Assembly: GCF_024808255.1 (NCBI RefSeq)
Contig: NZ_JANTYS010000011.1
Coordinates: forward strand, 1-64,000
From: Mucilaginibacter dorajii
GTDB taxonomy: Bacteria > Bacteroidota > Bacteroidia > Sphingobacteriales > Sphingobacteriaceae
Direction: 5' to 3'
Length of the DNA stretch: 64,000 bases
In this document: positions 1 to 8,596 of the stretch, in pieces
Numbering within the stretch: the stretch's first letter is position 1
How the letters are laid out: the number at the start of each line of letters is the position of its first letter
The notes under the pieces: generated by a model
The model's input: the letters and a program-made list of their open reading frames with translations, nothing else
The model's database searches: none
Told to the model about the DNA's origin: nothing
Program-made: the position numbers and the translations under genes

Positions 1-57
1 AAACAAATTAAACAATAAATAGATATTTGAATTTACAGCAATAAAACATTAGTAATA

Positions 58-95
58 AAAAAGAGGCTGATCATGATTTATGATACAGCCTCTTT
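58..95 (-). terminator. Intrinsic terminator of the 103-564 lipoprotein gene
   Basis: A 10-bp stem (AAAGAGGCTG paired with CAGCCTCTTT) encloses an inner ATCAT/ATGAT stem. Read on the minus strand it is followed by a T-rich run, and it starts 8 bases beyond the stop codon of the minus-strand lipoprotein gene. Bases 1-57 hold nothing I can recognise. Confidence 0.75.
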
Positions 96-102
96 CTGTT
101 TT

Positions 103-564
103 CTATTTAACCTTAACGTAGGTTTCAATAATAATATGATCAATCTTTAAGCTGTCTATCTTCTCAATGCCGGTTTGCACAAGGGTATCACCATTAAATT
201 TTACTTTAAATTTAAAATCTCTGTTTTCCCAGTCGCGGGCGTCACAATAGGCAAGGTGCTCGGCATAATCATCACCAGATAGGGTGTAGGTACCGCTACC
301 GGAGCTGTAAACAGGTTTGGCTGTTTTGCCGTGCAGCAGATCGTGGGTAAAGAACGCGAAATTTGTACCGTTAAATATTTTAACCATTTCCTCGTCCTTT
401 GATGGTGTGGTTACCGCTGTATCGCCTTTGGTAATGCTTTTGCTTGATACCAAATGCCAGGTACCAATAAGTGGCTGCTCTGCTTTGGGTTCTGTTTTGT
501 TTTCTTTAGATGTGCAGGATGCTAATACAATTGCGCAGAGAAAAGTAAAATGGTTTAGTTTCAT
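103..564 (-). CDS. Lipocalin-like lipoprotein of unknown function
   Basis: The 153-residue product starts with a short hydrophobic signal ending in a lipobox (LASC, Cys17), so it should be a lipoprotein of the cell envelope. The mature part opens with LIGTWHLVSS, the Gly-x-Trp pattern seen at the first strand of small lipocalin-like beta-barrels in Bacteroidota, and ends in a strand-rich region (DHIIIETYVKVK). That family match is by eye and weak. It is a single-gene unit with its own terminator just downstream. Ligand and function are not visible. Confidence 0.8.
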   Translation of the reverse strand: MKLNHFTFLCAIVLASCTSKENKTEPKAEQPLIGTWHLVSSKSITKGDTAVTTPSKDEEMVKIFNGTNFAFFTHDLLHGKTAKPVYSSGSGTYTLSGDDYAEHLAYCDARDWENRDFKFKVKFNGDTLVQTGIEKIDSLKIDHIIIETYVKVK

Positions 565-605
565 GGTTTATGATTGGTTTGCACAATGTTAGCGATTTTG
601 CTTAC

Positions 606-645
606 AATAAAAAAGAGGCAAACCCTTCGGACTGCCTCCTTTTTA
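606..645 (-). terminator. Intrinsic terminator after the NtrC-type regulator
   Basis: A GAGGCA/TGCCTC stem flanked by A-rich and T-rich runs lies 18 bases past the stop codon of the minus-strand regulator at 663. A/T tracts on both sides mean it could work in either direction. Confidence 0.7.
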
Positions 646-662
646 AATTATTTTCAAATGTT

Positions 663-2042
663 TTACTCCCCGCGTTTAAGGCCGAATTTTTCGATCTTAC
701 TATAAAGGTGACTGCGCTGAATGTCGATATCGTCGGCAGTTTTTGAAACGTTCCAGTTGTTTTTCTCCAGCTTGAATTTAATGTATTCGCGCTCGGCAAA
801 ATCTTTATATTCCTGGAAATTATTAAACTGATCAAAATCTGTTTGTGGTGCAGCATTATTATCAGCGACGACAGCCACTGGTGCAGATGGGTTTGCAAAA
901 GCGCGCACATCGTTATCGGTAATGGTTTTATCGCTTAAAATAATCAAACGTTCAACCATGTTACGCAATTCGCGGATGTTACCTGTCCATGGTAAGGCTT
1001 TAAGGGCATCAAGGGCCGCGTCAGAGATCTTTTTAACCGGCATGCCATATTCATTGCAGATCTCGTCTAAAAAGCTTTGTGTGAGCAAGGCAATATCGTC
1101 TTTACGGTCAACGAGTGGCGGCACGTGGATGAGGATCACGCTTAAGCGGTGGTAAAGGTCCATACGGAAATTACCTGCTTCAATCTCCTTCAGCAAATCT
1201 TTATTAGTCGCCGCAACCACACGTACATCTACGTCAATCTCTTTTTCGCCACCAACGCGGGTTATCTTGCTTTCCTGTAACGCACGTAATACTTTGGCCT
1301 GGGCAGATTGGCTCATATCACCAATTTCGTCCAAAAACAAAGTTCCGCCGTTGGCCGATTCAAATTTGCCTATGCGTTGCTTAATAGCCGACGTAAATGA
1401 GCCTTTTTCGTGCCCAAATAATTCGCTCTCAATTAATTCTGATGGAATTGCCGCGCAGTTAACTTCAATAATCGGGGCGTTTGAGCGGTTTGATTTTTCG
1501 TGTAGCCAGCGGGCCACCAACTCTTTACCACTACCGTTTGCACCGGTAACCAGCACGCGTGCATCGGTAGGGGCCACCCGATCAATAGTTTCCTTGATTT
1601 TTAATATAGCCTGTGAATCGCCCAGTATTGGGCGCACTTTGGATACTTTACGTTTTAAAACTTTTGCTTCAACTACTAAACTCCCGCGATCAAGGGCATT
1701 GCGTACCGTGATGAGCAAGCGGTTAAGATCAGGTGGTTTTGATATAAAGTCAAATGCGCCTTTTTTGCTTGCTTCAACTGCAGTTTCAACCGTGCCATGA
1801 CCGCTTATCATAATAAAAGGCAGGTCGGGCTTTATAGCTAAACCTTCGGTAAGCACTTCCATGCCGTCCATCCGGTTCATTTTTATATCACAAAGTACCA
1901 GGTCGTAATCTTTTTTCTCAATCAGTTGTAAACCATCAACGCCATTATCAACATCCTCAACTTCGTAATCCTCATATTCCAGGATTTCGCGCAAGGTGCT
2001 GCGTATTGCCCGTTCATCGTCAATAATTAAAATTTTTGCCAT
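663..2042 (-). CDS. Sigma-54-dependent two-component response regulator, NtrC family
   Basis: This is a 459-residue activator with three domains. Residues 1-120 form a receiver with the phospho-acceptor Asp52 (VLCDIKM). Residues about 140-380 form an AAA+ domain with Walker A GANGSGKE (167-174), Walker B GTLFLDEIGD (233-242) and ATN sensor (279-281). Residues about 410-455 form a Fis-type DNA-binding helix-turn-helix (NVSKTADDIDIQRSHLYSKI). The sigma-54 contact loop reads GSFTSA (214-219) instead of the textbook GAFTGA. It should activate RNA polymerase holding RpoN when phosphorylated. No cognate kinase is adjacent, so it may be an orphan. Start choice is firm: an ATG followed at once by the typical first receiver strand. 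Confidence 0.95.
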   Translation of the reverse strand: MAKILIIDDERAIRSTLREILEYEDYEVEDVDNGVDGLQLIEKKDYDLVLCDIKMNRMDGMEVLTEGLAIKPDLPFIMISGHGTVETAVEASKKGAFDFISKPPDLNRLLITVRNALDRGSLVVEAKVLKRKVSKVRPILGDSQAILKIKETIDRVAPTDARVLVTGANGSGKELVARWLHEKSNRSNAPIIEVNCAAIPSELIESELFGHEKGSFTSAIKQRIGKFESANGGTLFLDEIGDMSQSAQAKVLRALQESKITRVGGEKEIDVDVRVVAATNKDLLKEIEAGNFRMDLYHRLSVILIHVPPLVDRKDDIALLTQSFLDEICNEYGMPVKKISDAALDALKALPWTGNIRELRNMVERLIILSDKTITDNDVRAFANPSAPVAVVADNNAAPQTDFDQFNNFQEYKDFAEREYIKFKLEKNNWNVSKTADDIDIQRSHLYSKIEKFGLKRGE

Positions 2043-2127
2043 GTTTTATATATGTGTAGGTAGTAATTGTTCAAACGCTAAATATATCAATTTGTATAGA
2101 AAAATAAACACTTTGATGCATGTAACA

Positions 2128-2160
2128 AAAATAACCCCTTCCTGTTTGCAGGAAAGGGCA
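2128..2160 (-). terminator. Terminator of RNase P RNA
   Basis: The arms 2135-2144 and 2149-2158 form a C-rich hairpin with a TTTG loop. On the minus strand it is followed by TTATTTTTG, immediately after the RNase P RNA 3' end. Confidence 0.7.
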
Positions 2161-2167
2161 TTTTATC

Positions 2168-2553
2168 AGCAGCAAATCTGTAAGCCGGGTTCTGTATTGC
2201 TCCGGAGGGGGCAACTTCTATCATTAATCTGGCCCTGCCATTGCTGACAGGTTTAAACAACCTACCCATCTCAACGGCCCTGGCTAACCAGGATACGGGA
2301 ACGAGCAGCTCCGCTTTCGAGACCTATTTGGTTTTTCAACTCCTGAGGTTTACCATCATCACCGGTCGCCCGGCAATGTCGTGAGCTCTTACCTCACGTT
2401 TTCACCCTTACCCCAATCAAAAGACTGCGGCGGTATTATTTCTGTGGCACTTTGCTGTCACCGGCTGCCGGTGCCTTCCCGTTAGGAAGCAGGATGCTCT
2501 GTGTTGCCCGGACTTTCCTCCGCCCAACAAGCAGGCAGCGATAGAACGTTTTG
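2168..2553 (-). ncRNA. rnpB: RNase P RNA, catalytic subunit
   Basis: Read on the minus strand, the locus has the hallmark 5' core GGAGGAAAGTCCGGGC (around 2507-2522) and the conserved 3' core ACAGAACCCGGCTTA (2181-2195), about 330 bases apart, as in bacterial RNase P RNAs. It cleaves the 5' leader from pre-tRNA together with RnpA. A TACCTTTA box (2559-2566) fits a Bacteroidota -7 element and places the 5' end near 2553; a terminator hairpin follows the 3' end. The exact ends are estimates. Two open reading frames on the minus strand in this area (2087-2269 and 2417-2683) are spurious. Confidence 0.95.
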
Positions 2554-2721
2554 CGCTGTAAAGGTAGGGAATTATATTGAGGATCTTCGTTGAGGTTCGG
2601 GGTTCCTGTTTCAAGGCCCGAGTTTTTTGGGTTGAGAATCTAACTTGAGAACACCTAACAGAAGATGATTCAAAAACCACCACTTATTACTTGCTTCCCG
2701 CACCTTGAACTTCGACCCAGG

Positions 2722-3138
2722 TCAACGGCATTTAGCCATATCGCCTTCAACCATTTGTAAGTTGATAACCCCCATTTTATTGCCAAAAGAGTTGGTCACG
2801 TAAGTAAGTACTTTTGCTATTTCGATAGGGGCAAGTTCATCGGGTTTCATCTCATCATCAAATTCGCGTTTGTTGATTATTATTTTCCCTTTAAGGCCAT
2901 TTTTAAGGAAGCAGGCTAAAAGGGTTTTGTTATTTTTTAGATAAATAGAATCGGTAAGGGGGGGGATCAGCGATTGTAGACCTTCGCCTTTTTCCCCATG
3001 GCAGTTTTGGCAATGTTGCTGGTAAATACTACTACCACCCGAATAATAGCGACTGAACTCAACCTGCTCATCGCTTTGGCAAGAAACAACAACCACTGTT
3101 ATTAGTAACAATATCCCGGCTATCAGTTTAACTTTCAT
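2722..3138 (-). CDS. Membrane-anchored c-type cytochrome lipoprotein
   Basis: The 138-residue protein has a signal ending in a lipobox (VVSC, Cys20) and one heme c site, CQNCH (Cys43-His47), early in the mature part. A later Met in DDEMKPDEL is a plausible distal heme ligand. It should be a small monoheme electron carrier tethered in the periplasm or on the membrane face. Its ATG overlaps the stop of the SCO1 gene by four bases (ATGA), and SCO1 in turn overlaps the upstream lipoprotein gene, so the three are one translationally coupled operon. No oxidase subunits lie nearby. Confidence 0.9.
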   Translation of the reverse strand: MKVKLIAGILLLITVVVVSCQSDEQVEFSRYYSGGSSIYQQHCQNCHGEKGEGLQSLIPPLTDSIYLKNNKTLLACFLKNGLKGKIIINKREFDDEMKPDELAPIEIAKVLTYVTNSFGNKMGVINLQMVEGDMAKCR

Positions 3139-3785
3139 TTTGCGGCTACTTGTTCCGGCTCGGCTTTTAAGGTTTTGATATCGGCTATCAATTTATCAAC
3201 CTCCTTAGGGTCGGTGCCCTCATAAGTACCGCGGATGCGTTTTTGCTTATCTATCAATATAAAAAAGCCATCATGGATGTATTGTCCGGCGGGATTCCTT
3301 TCCTGTACGCTTTGTAAATAACTTTTGGCAATGCCATAAGTGTCGCCCTTGTTGCCATGTAACAACCACCAGCTATTGCCGGCGATACCCATCTTATCTG
3401 CATAGCGTTTTAACACCGGCACCGTATCATATTTAGGGTCGATGGTATGAGATAGGATTCGAAAATTATTATCATCCTTAAATTCCTTATAAACATTAAG
3501 CATATTACGATGCATTAACGGACAAATAGAAGGGCAGGTGGTAAAAAAGAAATCGGCCACATATATTTTGCCATCCAAATTTTTAGCCGTAATGGTATCG
3601 CCGTATTGGTTAACAAACTTAAAATCCGGAATGGTGGCGTAGGTGGTATCAGTAACCTGTTTGCCATCAACTGTTTTAGTAACGGGGTTCTTGCTGCCTA
3701 AAATAGGAAGCCTGTTTGATTTTGAGGTGCATGAACTTAACAAGGCAAATGCCATGATGCCAATTAATGTTAGTTTCCTCATCAT
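3135..3785 (-). CDS. SCO1/SenC family copper chaperone, lipoprotein
   Basis: This 216-residue thioredoxin-fold protein carries the family's copper-binding set: the CPSIC motif (Cys84, Cys88) after a hydrophobic strand and the distal His171 in YIHDGFF. The N-terminus is a lipoprotein signal (LLSSC, Cys19), so it acts in the periplasm anchored to a membrane. SCO proteins deliver copper to the CuA site of cytochrome oxidase or act as thiol reductases. Here it sits between a cytochrome c and a helical lipoprotein in an operon with ATGA overlaps at both ends, which supports a respiratory copper role. Either of two adjacent ATG codons could start it. Confidence 0.93.
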   Translation of the reverse strand: MMRKLTLIGIMAFALLSSCTSKSNRLPILGSKNPVTKTVDGKQVTDTTYATIPDFKFVNQYGDTITAKNLDGKIYVADFFFTTCPSICPLMHRNMLNVYKEFKDDNNFRILSHTIDPKYDTVPVLKRYADKMGIAGNSWWLLHGNKGDTYGIAKSYLQSVQERNPAGQYIHDGFFILIDKQKRIRGTYEGTDPKEVDKLIADIKTLKAEPEQVAAK

Positions 3786-4183
3786 TTTTTATTTTGGTTA
3801 AGATATTTATCAGACTGTATGATGGCCTGATTAATTTGCGAATCAATTGCTTCGATTTTCTTCCTTTGATCATTAAGATAATCCATTATCTCCTGGTGCG
3901 ATTTCCCCTTATTTTCTATGTCAAAATTGTGCATCCAATCGCCCATAACACTATCGGCACCATCAACAATTTTTAGATAAGCGATAGCCGAATCTTTTAC
4001 AGTAGGTTTATTTTTTACCAGGCTATCCAGCAGCATTTTATTGTTCATTAAATGTCCATCGTTAGCCATTACTTTATCGTGCACAGCTATAACGCTATCT
4101 AAAAGCAACTTTTCTTGTTTTTTGGTATCGGCGCAACCAATTATGACAGCCGCAGTTAAGATAAATCCAATATGTTTTTTCAT
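3782..4183 (-). CDS. Small helical lipoprotein, first gene of the SCO1 operon
   Basis: The 133-residue product has a lipobox (IIGC, Cys17) followed by an almost wholly helical, charged region. Several His and Met residues lie in the mature part (for example NDGHLMNN and MGDWMHNF), which could bind a metal such as copper, but this is inference from the neighbours. Function is unknown to me. The stop codon overlaps the start of the SCO1 gene by four bases, indicating co-translation. Confidence 0.85.
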   Translation of the reverse strand: MKKHIGFILTAAVIIGCADTKKQEKLLLDSVIAVHDKVMANDGHLMNNKMLLDSLVKNKPTVKDSAIAYLKIVDGADSVMGDWMHNFDIENKGKSHQEIMDYLNDQRKKIEAIDSQINQAIIQSDKYLNQNKK

Positions 4184-4239
4184 GTTTTGTGGTAATGAAT
4201 ATAAAACGGTAGCAAATATTGTAAATAAACAGGTTAATG

Positions 4240-4710
4240 TTAACTGTTTAATTGCCTTAAATAATAAACATAGTCAGTAATGGGTAAAGTTTCGGCGCCG
4301 GCAAGTTTTAGCTGCTGCCCGGCCTGCGCCCTTGTATGGGTACTATGGTTGATGACATGAGTAAGGATGTCACTTATCGCTGTGCTATAGCTATCGCCCA
4401 TGGAGTTTTGGTAGCTTATTATCCTGATGAAATCAGCCTCCGGCATACGTTCCAAAAAGCCGATCCATTCCTCATGATATTCGGTGATTAGTTTTGCGCA
4501 ATGTTCGGCGGTAAAATCGGTAGGCCATAATTCATTTGATGAATATGGGATAACTTCATTAACCCTATCTAACCAGCGCCGTTCGGCAACAAGCAAATGG
4601 GCCATCAATTGAATAGGCCTGCGTGGGCTATTGGCATCAATAATGAAGTTCAATAAAGCGTTATTGGCAAAGTTGTCGTAATTGAACAGTTTAATAAAAT
4701 GGTTCTTCAT
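4240..4710 (-). CDS. DinB family protein (four-helix metal-binding)
   Basis: The protein (156 residues from the ATG chosen) has the DinB/YfiT layout: a helix with a His (QLMAHLLVAE), and a C-terminal helix with HVINHSTHTRAQ, which supplies the usual metal-binding His triad. Members include bacillithiol or mycothiol transferases and many uncharacterised metal proteins; the substrate cannot be told here. The open frame extends to a TTG at 4728, but the ATG at 4710 (MKNHFIKLF) is the better start. It is transcribed alone, 57 bases upstream of the SCO1 operon. Confidence 0.85.
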   Translation of the reverse strand: MKNHFIKLFNYDNFANNALLNFIIDANSPRRPIQLMAHLLVAERRWLDRVNEVIPYSSNELWPTDFTAEHCAKLITEYHEEWIGFLERMPEADFIRIISYQNSMGDSYSTAISDILTHVINHSTHTRAQAGQQLKLAGAETLPITDYVYYLRQLNS

Positions 4711-4883
4711 AAGCACGAATTTCTGCAATGAATTTCAATTAACGTGAATAAGCCTTGGTTTAATTGAGAATAATTCCCGAAATTAGTACTGATGCTAAAA
4801 TATAGCACTTAATGATTTGATAATATAGCTGTTACAGTAACTACACATCAGCGCAGTACCTTTAGATAAACAAAAATAAGGTT

Positions 4884-4973
4884 ATGAAATTTATCAATGT
4901 GTTTTCAAGACTTATAAGCGGTTTACGCGAGTGGATGATGCTAAAAAGTATGAAATCGTCTTTCATACATTAA
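4884..4973 (+). CDS. Possible 29-residue small protein
   Basis: In the 331 bases between the DinB gene and the GH1 gene there is an ATG frame of 29 codons with a purine-rich AATAAGG four bases before the start. The product is basic and hydrophobic with an amphipathic look (begins MKFINVFSRL). Nothing else in the gap is recognisable apart from a TTGGAC/GTCCAA inverted repeat at 5019-5037, just before the next start codon. The coding call is weak; it could be chance. Confidence 0.25.
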   Translation: MKFINVFSRLISGLREWMMLKSMKSSFIH

Positions 4974-5041
4974 TATTATTCGGTTTTATACCTGTCTTTC
5001 GCAAATATTATCGCAATTTTGGACCCTCGTAGTCCAATTTA

Positions 5042-6448
5042 ATGAAAATTACTAATCAGCATACTGCTCTGAACAGAGAGTTTTTTGGCCCCGGTTTCGA
5101 GTGGGGTGTGTCTACAGCGGCTTTTCAAATTGAGGGCGCTCATGATGTTGATGGCAAAGGCGAATCTGTTTGGGATAATTTTACCGCAAAAAAAGGTAAA
5201 ATATTAAATGCCGATCACGCGCTTACCGCATGTGATTTTTACAATCGCTATGAAGAGGATATCGACCTCATCAAAAAGTTAAACATTCCCAATTTTCGTT
5301 TCTCTATATCCTGGACACGTTTGCTGCCTAATGGCACAGGCGAGGTTAACCAGGCCGGCATTGATTATTACAACCGTGTTATTAATTATTGTCTTGAACA
5401 AGGCATTACGCCCTGGATAACCGTTTACCATTGGGATTTGCCCCAGGTATTGGAGCAAAAAGGTGGCTGGTCAAACCGCGAGGTTATTAACTGGTTTAGT
5501 GAATTTACCACCCTGTGTGTCAATAGCTTTGGTGATAGGGTAAAACATTGGATGGTGATGAACGAGCCGGTAGTATTCACTGGTGCCGGCTACTTTTTTG
5601 GCATTCATGCACCAGGCCGAAGTGGCATAAGAAGTTTTACATCGGTAATTCATCATGTTGTTTTAAGTATTGTTGCCGGTGCCCGTATTTTACGGGAGCA
5701 GCTTCCTGCCGATGCACAGATAGGCACAACATTCTCCTGTTCGCAAGTTGAACCTTTAACAGATAAGCCCCGCGATATTGCGGCAGCAGTTAGAGTGGAT
5801 GCCCTGATCAATCGCTTATTTATTGAACCAATTTTAGGAATGGGCTACCCGGTTAGGGACCTGCCTGTTTTAAAAGGCATTCAAAAATATATTTTGTCTG
5901 GCGATGAGGATAATATGCATTTCGATTTTGATTTTATTGGTGTACAAAACTACACCCGCGAAATTGTTAAATACTCCTTCTTTACACCATATGTAAGCGC
6001 CCGCATTATTAAGGCCGAGAATAGAAAAGTTGAACTTACGGCTATGCGATGGGAGGTTCATCCACCATCAATTTATCATATGATAAAAAAGTTTGCCGCC
6101 TACCCAACAATCAAAAATATAATCATCACCGAAAACGGATCAGCCTTCCCCGATGAGGTTACCGATGGGGAAGTTAATGACCCTAAAAGGCTGCAATATT
6201 TGCAGGACTATCTTGCCCAGGTGTTAAAGGCAAAAAATGAAGGTTGTAACGTAAATGGCTATTTTGTTTGGACACTTACCGATAATTTTGAATGGGCGGA
6301 AGGGTATCATCCCCGTTTTGGTTTAATCCACGTTGATCATAATACGCAAAAACGCATCATAAAAATGTCGGGTAAATGGTTTGCCGATTTTTTAAAAAAG
6401 AAGGTAAAGCAGGAAGAACTCACTTTGGAAGCGAGAAATAAAATGTAG
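5042..6448 (+). CDS. GH1 family beta-glucosidase
   Basis: The 468-residue enzyme is a full-length glycoside hydrolase family 1 barrel. It shows the acid/base Glu175 in NEPV, the nucleophile Glu364 in ITENGS, and the early substrate-binding segment FEWGVSTAAFQIEG. It hydrolyses terminal beta-linked glucose or related sugars with retention of configuration. No signal peptide is visible, so it is probably cytoplasmic and acts on imported oligosaccharides. A small inverted repeat (TTGGAC, seven bases, GTCCAA) ends four bases before the ATG and may be an operator or a translational hairpin. Its 3' end overlaps the convergent histidine kinase gene by 29 bases. Confidence 0.95.
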   Translation: MKITNQHTALNREFFGPGFEWGVSTAAFQIEGAHDVDGKGESVWDNFTAKKGKILNADHALTACDFYNRYEEDIDLIKKLNIPNFRFSISWTRLLPNGTGEVNQAGIDYYNRVINYCLEQGITPWITVYHWDLPQVLEQKGGWSNREVINWFSEFTTLCVNSFGDRVKHWMVMNEPVVFTGAGYFFGIHAPGRSGIRSFTSVIHHVVLSIVAGARILREQLPADAQIGTTFSCSQVEPLTDKPRDIAAAVRVDALINRLFIEPILGMGYPVRDLPVLKGIQKYILSGDEDNMHFDFDFIGVQNYTREIVKYSFFTPYVSARIIKAENRKVELTAMRWEVHPPSIYHMIKKFAAYPTIKNIIITENGSAFPDEVTDGEVNDPKRLQYLQDYLAQVLKAKNEGCNVNGYFVWTLTDNFEWAEGYHPRFGLIHVDHNTQKRIIKMSGKWFADFLKKKVKQEELTLEARNKM

Positions 6449-8504
6449 TCCCATTTTCAGTATCGCTTTCAAACCATATTTTGCCGTTATGTATCCCTAT
6501 AATTTGCTGGCAAATAGAAAGGCCCAATCCAAATGATTTTTCGCCTTCTGTTCCTAAGCGTTTAGCATCAGTAAACATATTGAAAACCTGGCTTTTTAAT
6601 TTATCAGGAATACCTATACCATGATCTTTTACAGATACCACAAATTCCAGATCCTGATCTTCAGCTTTTACCTCGATAACAGCGCCAGCCGGACTAAACT
6701 TAATGGCATTGCTGATTAAATTACTCACCACCCGCCATATTTTTTCACGATTAATGAAAAGTTTGACCCATGGCCGTGGAAGATCAACATTGATAGACTG
6801 CTGTTTGTCTGCGGCTTTAAACCTTAAAAGTTCAACACTATTATTTATCAGGGAATTTATGTCGACCCAATCTTTGTTAAAGGATACGTTTGCGGTATCG
6901 GCAACCTCAAGGATTTCGTTAATTAGCTCCAATGAGTTGAAAGAGGTTTCCTTGATAAGATTGATCATTTCCAGTTGTTCGGCTGTATATTCATCTTCGG
7001 TCATCACGTTTGAAAGTGATGCGATACCACTAAGAGGGTTGCGAAGATCATGAGCAACGGCTCTTAATATCCTATCTTTTTCCCGGCCGCCTTGTTTAAG
7101 TTCTTCGAGTGTGCTAACCAGGTGTCCCTTTTGGTCGTTGATTTTATCATTCAGTGTTTGAATAGCCTTTACATCACGACGAGAGCGTTTTAGGTTTCCG
7201 ACAACCAGGAATATGATGATCACCGCCATTATTGATACCAAAACTGCAAGATAAATGTATATTAACTGTTGCCTGTTATTATCCTTTAAATTATCAATTT
7301 CACTTTGCTTTTCGTAATTGGCTTGCTGGGTGGCTACATCTATACGTCTAAGTGAATTCGATACTTTAAGCATTGAATCTTTTAAAGCCGAATATTTCTT
7401 TAAATGCGCTAAGGCTTTAAAATTGTCGATGTTTTCATAATAGCGGCTCATCAGGTAATTCCAGTTGGTTTCCACCTCGGCGTTGGGGATACTATCTAAC
7501 TGGGCGTGTAGGTTTTGAAGCAGGTTCAATAAATCCGCCCGCCGGTTTAAGGTAAGGTATAAGCGACCGAGTTTTATTTCGGTTAATTGAGCGTCCTTGT
7601 TGTCATTTCCTTTTCTGAGGTTAATGATAATACTCTTTTTCAGGAAATTTTCTGCTATAATGTAACTACCAGTAGTCAGGGCGATGTCTCCCTGATCGCC
7701 ATATATAACACCCCTGGCAATTTCAAGCATCTCTGCAACATTGCCAAAACGTTCTTTATTGGCATCAATATAATCGGTTGCTTTTTTCAAATAAAATGAA
7801 GCACTGTCAATTTTTCCGGCATTTTTATAGCTTTCTCCAACATCGGCCAATAATTCCTGTCGCTGATAAAACGACCTGAAATCATCTTTATAGGCGCTGC
7901 TTTTTTCAAAACTGATCTTGAAGTAACTGGCAGCCTCTAAAAAATGTGACTGCTTAAACATCACCATGCCCATGCGGTAAGTGTATTCGGCCAGGATCTC
8001 GTTATTAACCTGGCTTTTGCCGATATAATAACCCTGGTAAAAGCATTTGTAGGCGTCATCATAATGCGACATTGAAAAATAAGCGTCACCAAGGGCAAAA
8101 TTTGCCTCAGCATAGTTAACCTGGTACTGGTGCTTGGTTACACTTTGTTTGGCCACCATCAGCATACTATCGGCATACAGCAGCGCCTTTTTATAGTCAT
8201 GTTTTTGTTTCGACTGGTATACGAAATGGTAGCTGTATACACGAAACCTGTCATGAACAAAAGGGTGTTTAATTTTTTTAAAAGCCGAATCAACATATTG
8301 GGTGCCAATAAGCGGTCGCTTTTTTAGGTCTTTAAAATTATCAATAGTATCTGCAATGGCTTTAAATTCTTTAGAGTAATTGCCTGTGTCTTTGTTGTTT
8401 TGAGCGCAGGAATAAAAAAATAAAGAGAAAACGAGCGCAATACACAATCTGAGGTTTTGCGCCTGGTTTCTAAAGCAACTAAATGTAGATCGAACTGGAA
8501 ACAT
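6420..8504 (-). CDS. Membrane sensor histidine kinase with TPR-type sensor region
   Basis: The N-terminus is a hydrophobic signal with a lipobox-like SC. About 350 residues of repeated helical pairs follow (TPR-like, for example ALGDAYFSMSHYDDAYKCFY), then a transmembrane helix (IYLAVLVSIMAVIIIFLVV), a HisKA domain with the phospho-acceptor in AVAHDLRNP (about His485) and an HATPase domain (NAIKFSP, GIGIP, FGLGLS). The periplasmic TPR region presumably senses an envelope signal. The open frame can be read back to a TTG at 8525, but that codon lies inside a perfect TACTTTTG -7 promoter box (8523-8530), so the ATG at 8504 is the start. No response regulator gene is adjacent. Confidence 0.92.
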   Translation of the reverse strand: MFPVRSTFSCFRNQAQNLRLCIALVFSLFFYSCAQNNKDTGNYSKEFKAIADTIDNFKDLKKRPLIGTQYVDSAFKKIKHPFVHDRFRVYSYHFVYQSKQKHDYKKALLYADSMLMVAKQSVTKHQYQVNYAEANFALGDAYFSMSHYDDAYKCFYQGYYIGKSQVNNEILAEYTYRMGMVMFKQSHFLEAASYFKISFEKSSAYKDDFRSFYQRQELLADVGESYKNAGKIDSASFYLKKATDYIDANKERFGNVAEMLEIARGVIYGDQGDIALTTGSYIIAENFLKKSIIINLRKGNDNKDAQLTEIKLGRLYLTLNRRADLLNLLQNLHAQLDSIPNAEVETNWNYLMSRYYENIDNFKALAHLKKYSALKDSMLKVSNSLRRIDVATQQANYEKQSEIDNLKDNNRQQLIYIYLAVLVSIMAVIIIFLVVGNLKRSRRDVKAIQTLNDKINDQKGHLVSTLEELKQGGREKDRILRAVAHDLRNPLSGIASLSNVMTEDEYTAEQLEMINLIKETSFNSLELINEILEVADTANVSFNKDWVDINSLINNSVELLRFKAADKQQSINVDLPRPWVKLFINREKIWRVVSNLISNAIKFSPAGAVIEVKAEDQDLEFVVSVKDHGIGIPDKLKSQVFNMFTDAKRLGTEGEKSFGLGLSICQQIIGIHNGKIWFESDTENGTTFYFSLPK

Positions 8505-8522
8505 TAAAATAGGGGGTGGTAA

Positions 8523-8530
8523 CAAAAGTA
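8523..8530 (-). promoter_or_regulatory. Promoter -7 box of the TPR histidine kinase gene
   Basis: TACTTTTG on the minus strand matches the Bacteroidota consensus TAnnTTTG exactly and lies 18 bases upstream of the ATG at 8504. No clear TTG -33 element is seen at the usual distance. Confidence 0.5.
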
Positions 8531-8596
8531 GTATTTGTAAAATTTAAATACTATAGTTCTGCTACGGAATATTTACCTGTCTGTTTACAGCCGTTT

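Noticed and set aside
1267..1800. 177-codon open frame on the plus strand
   Set aside because: It lies antisense within the AAA+ domain of the NtrC-type regulator, whose motifs are intact on the minus strand; the plus frame has no recognisable protein features.
2417..2683. 88-codon minus-strand open frame
   Set aside because: It covers the 5' part of RNase P RNA and its promoter.
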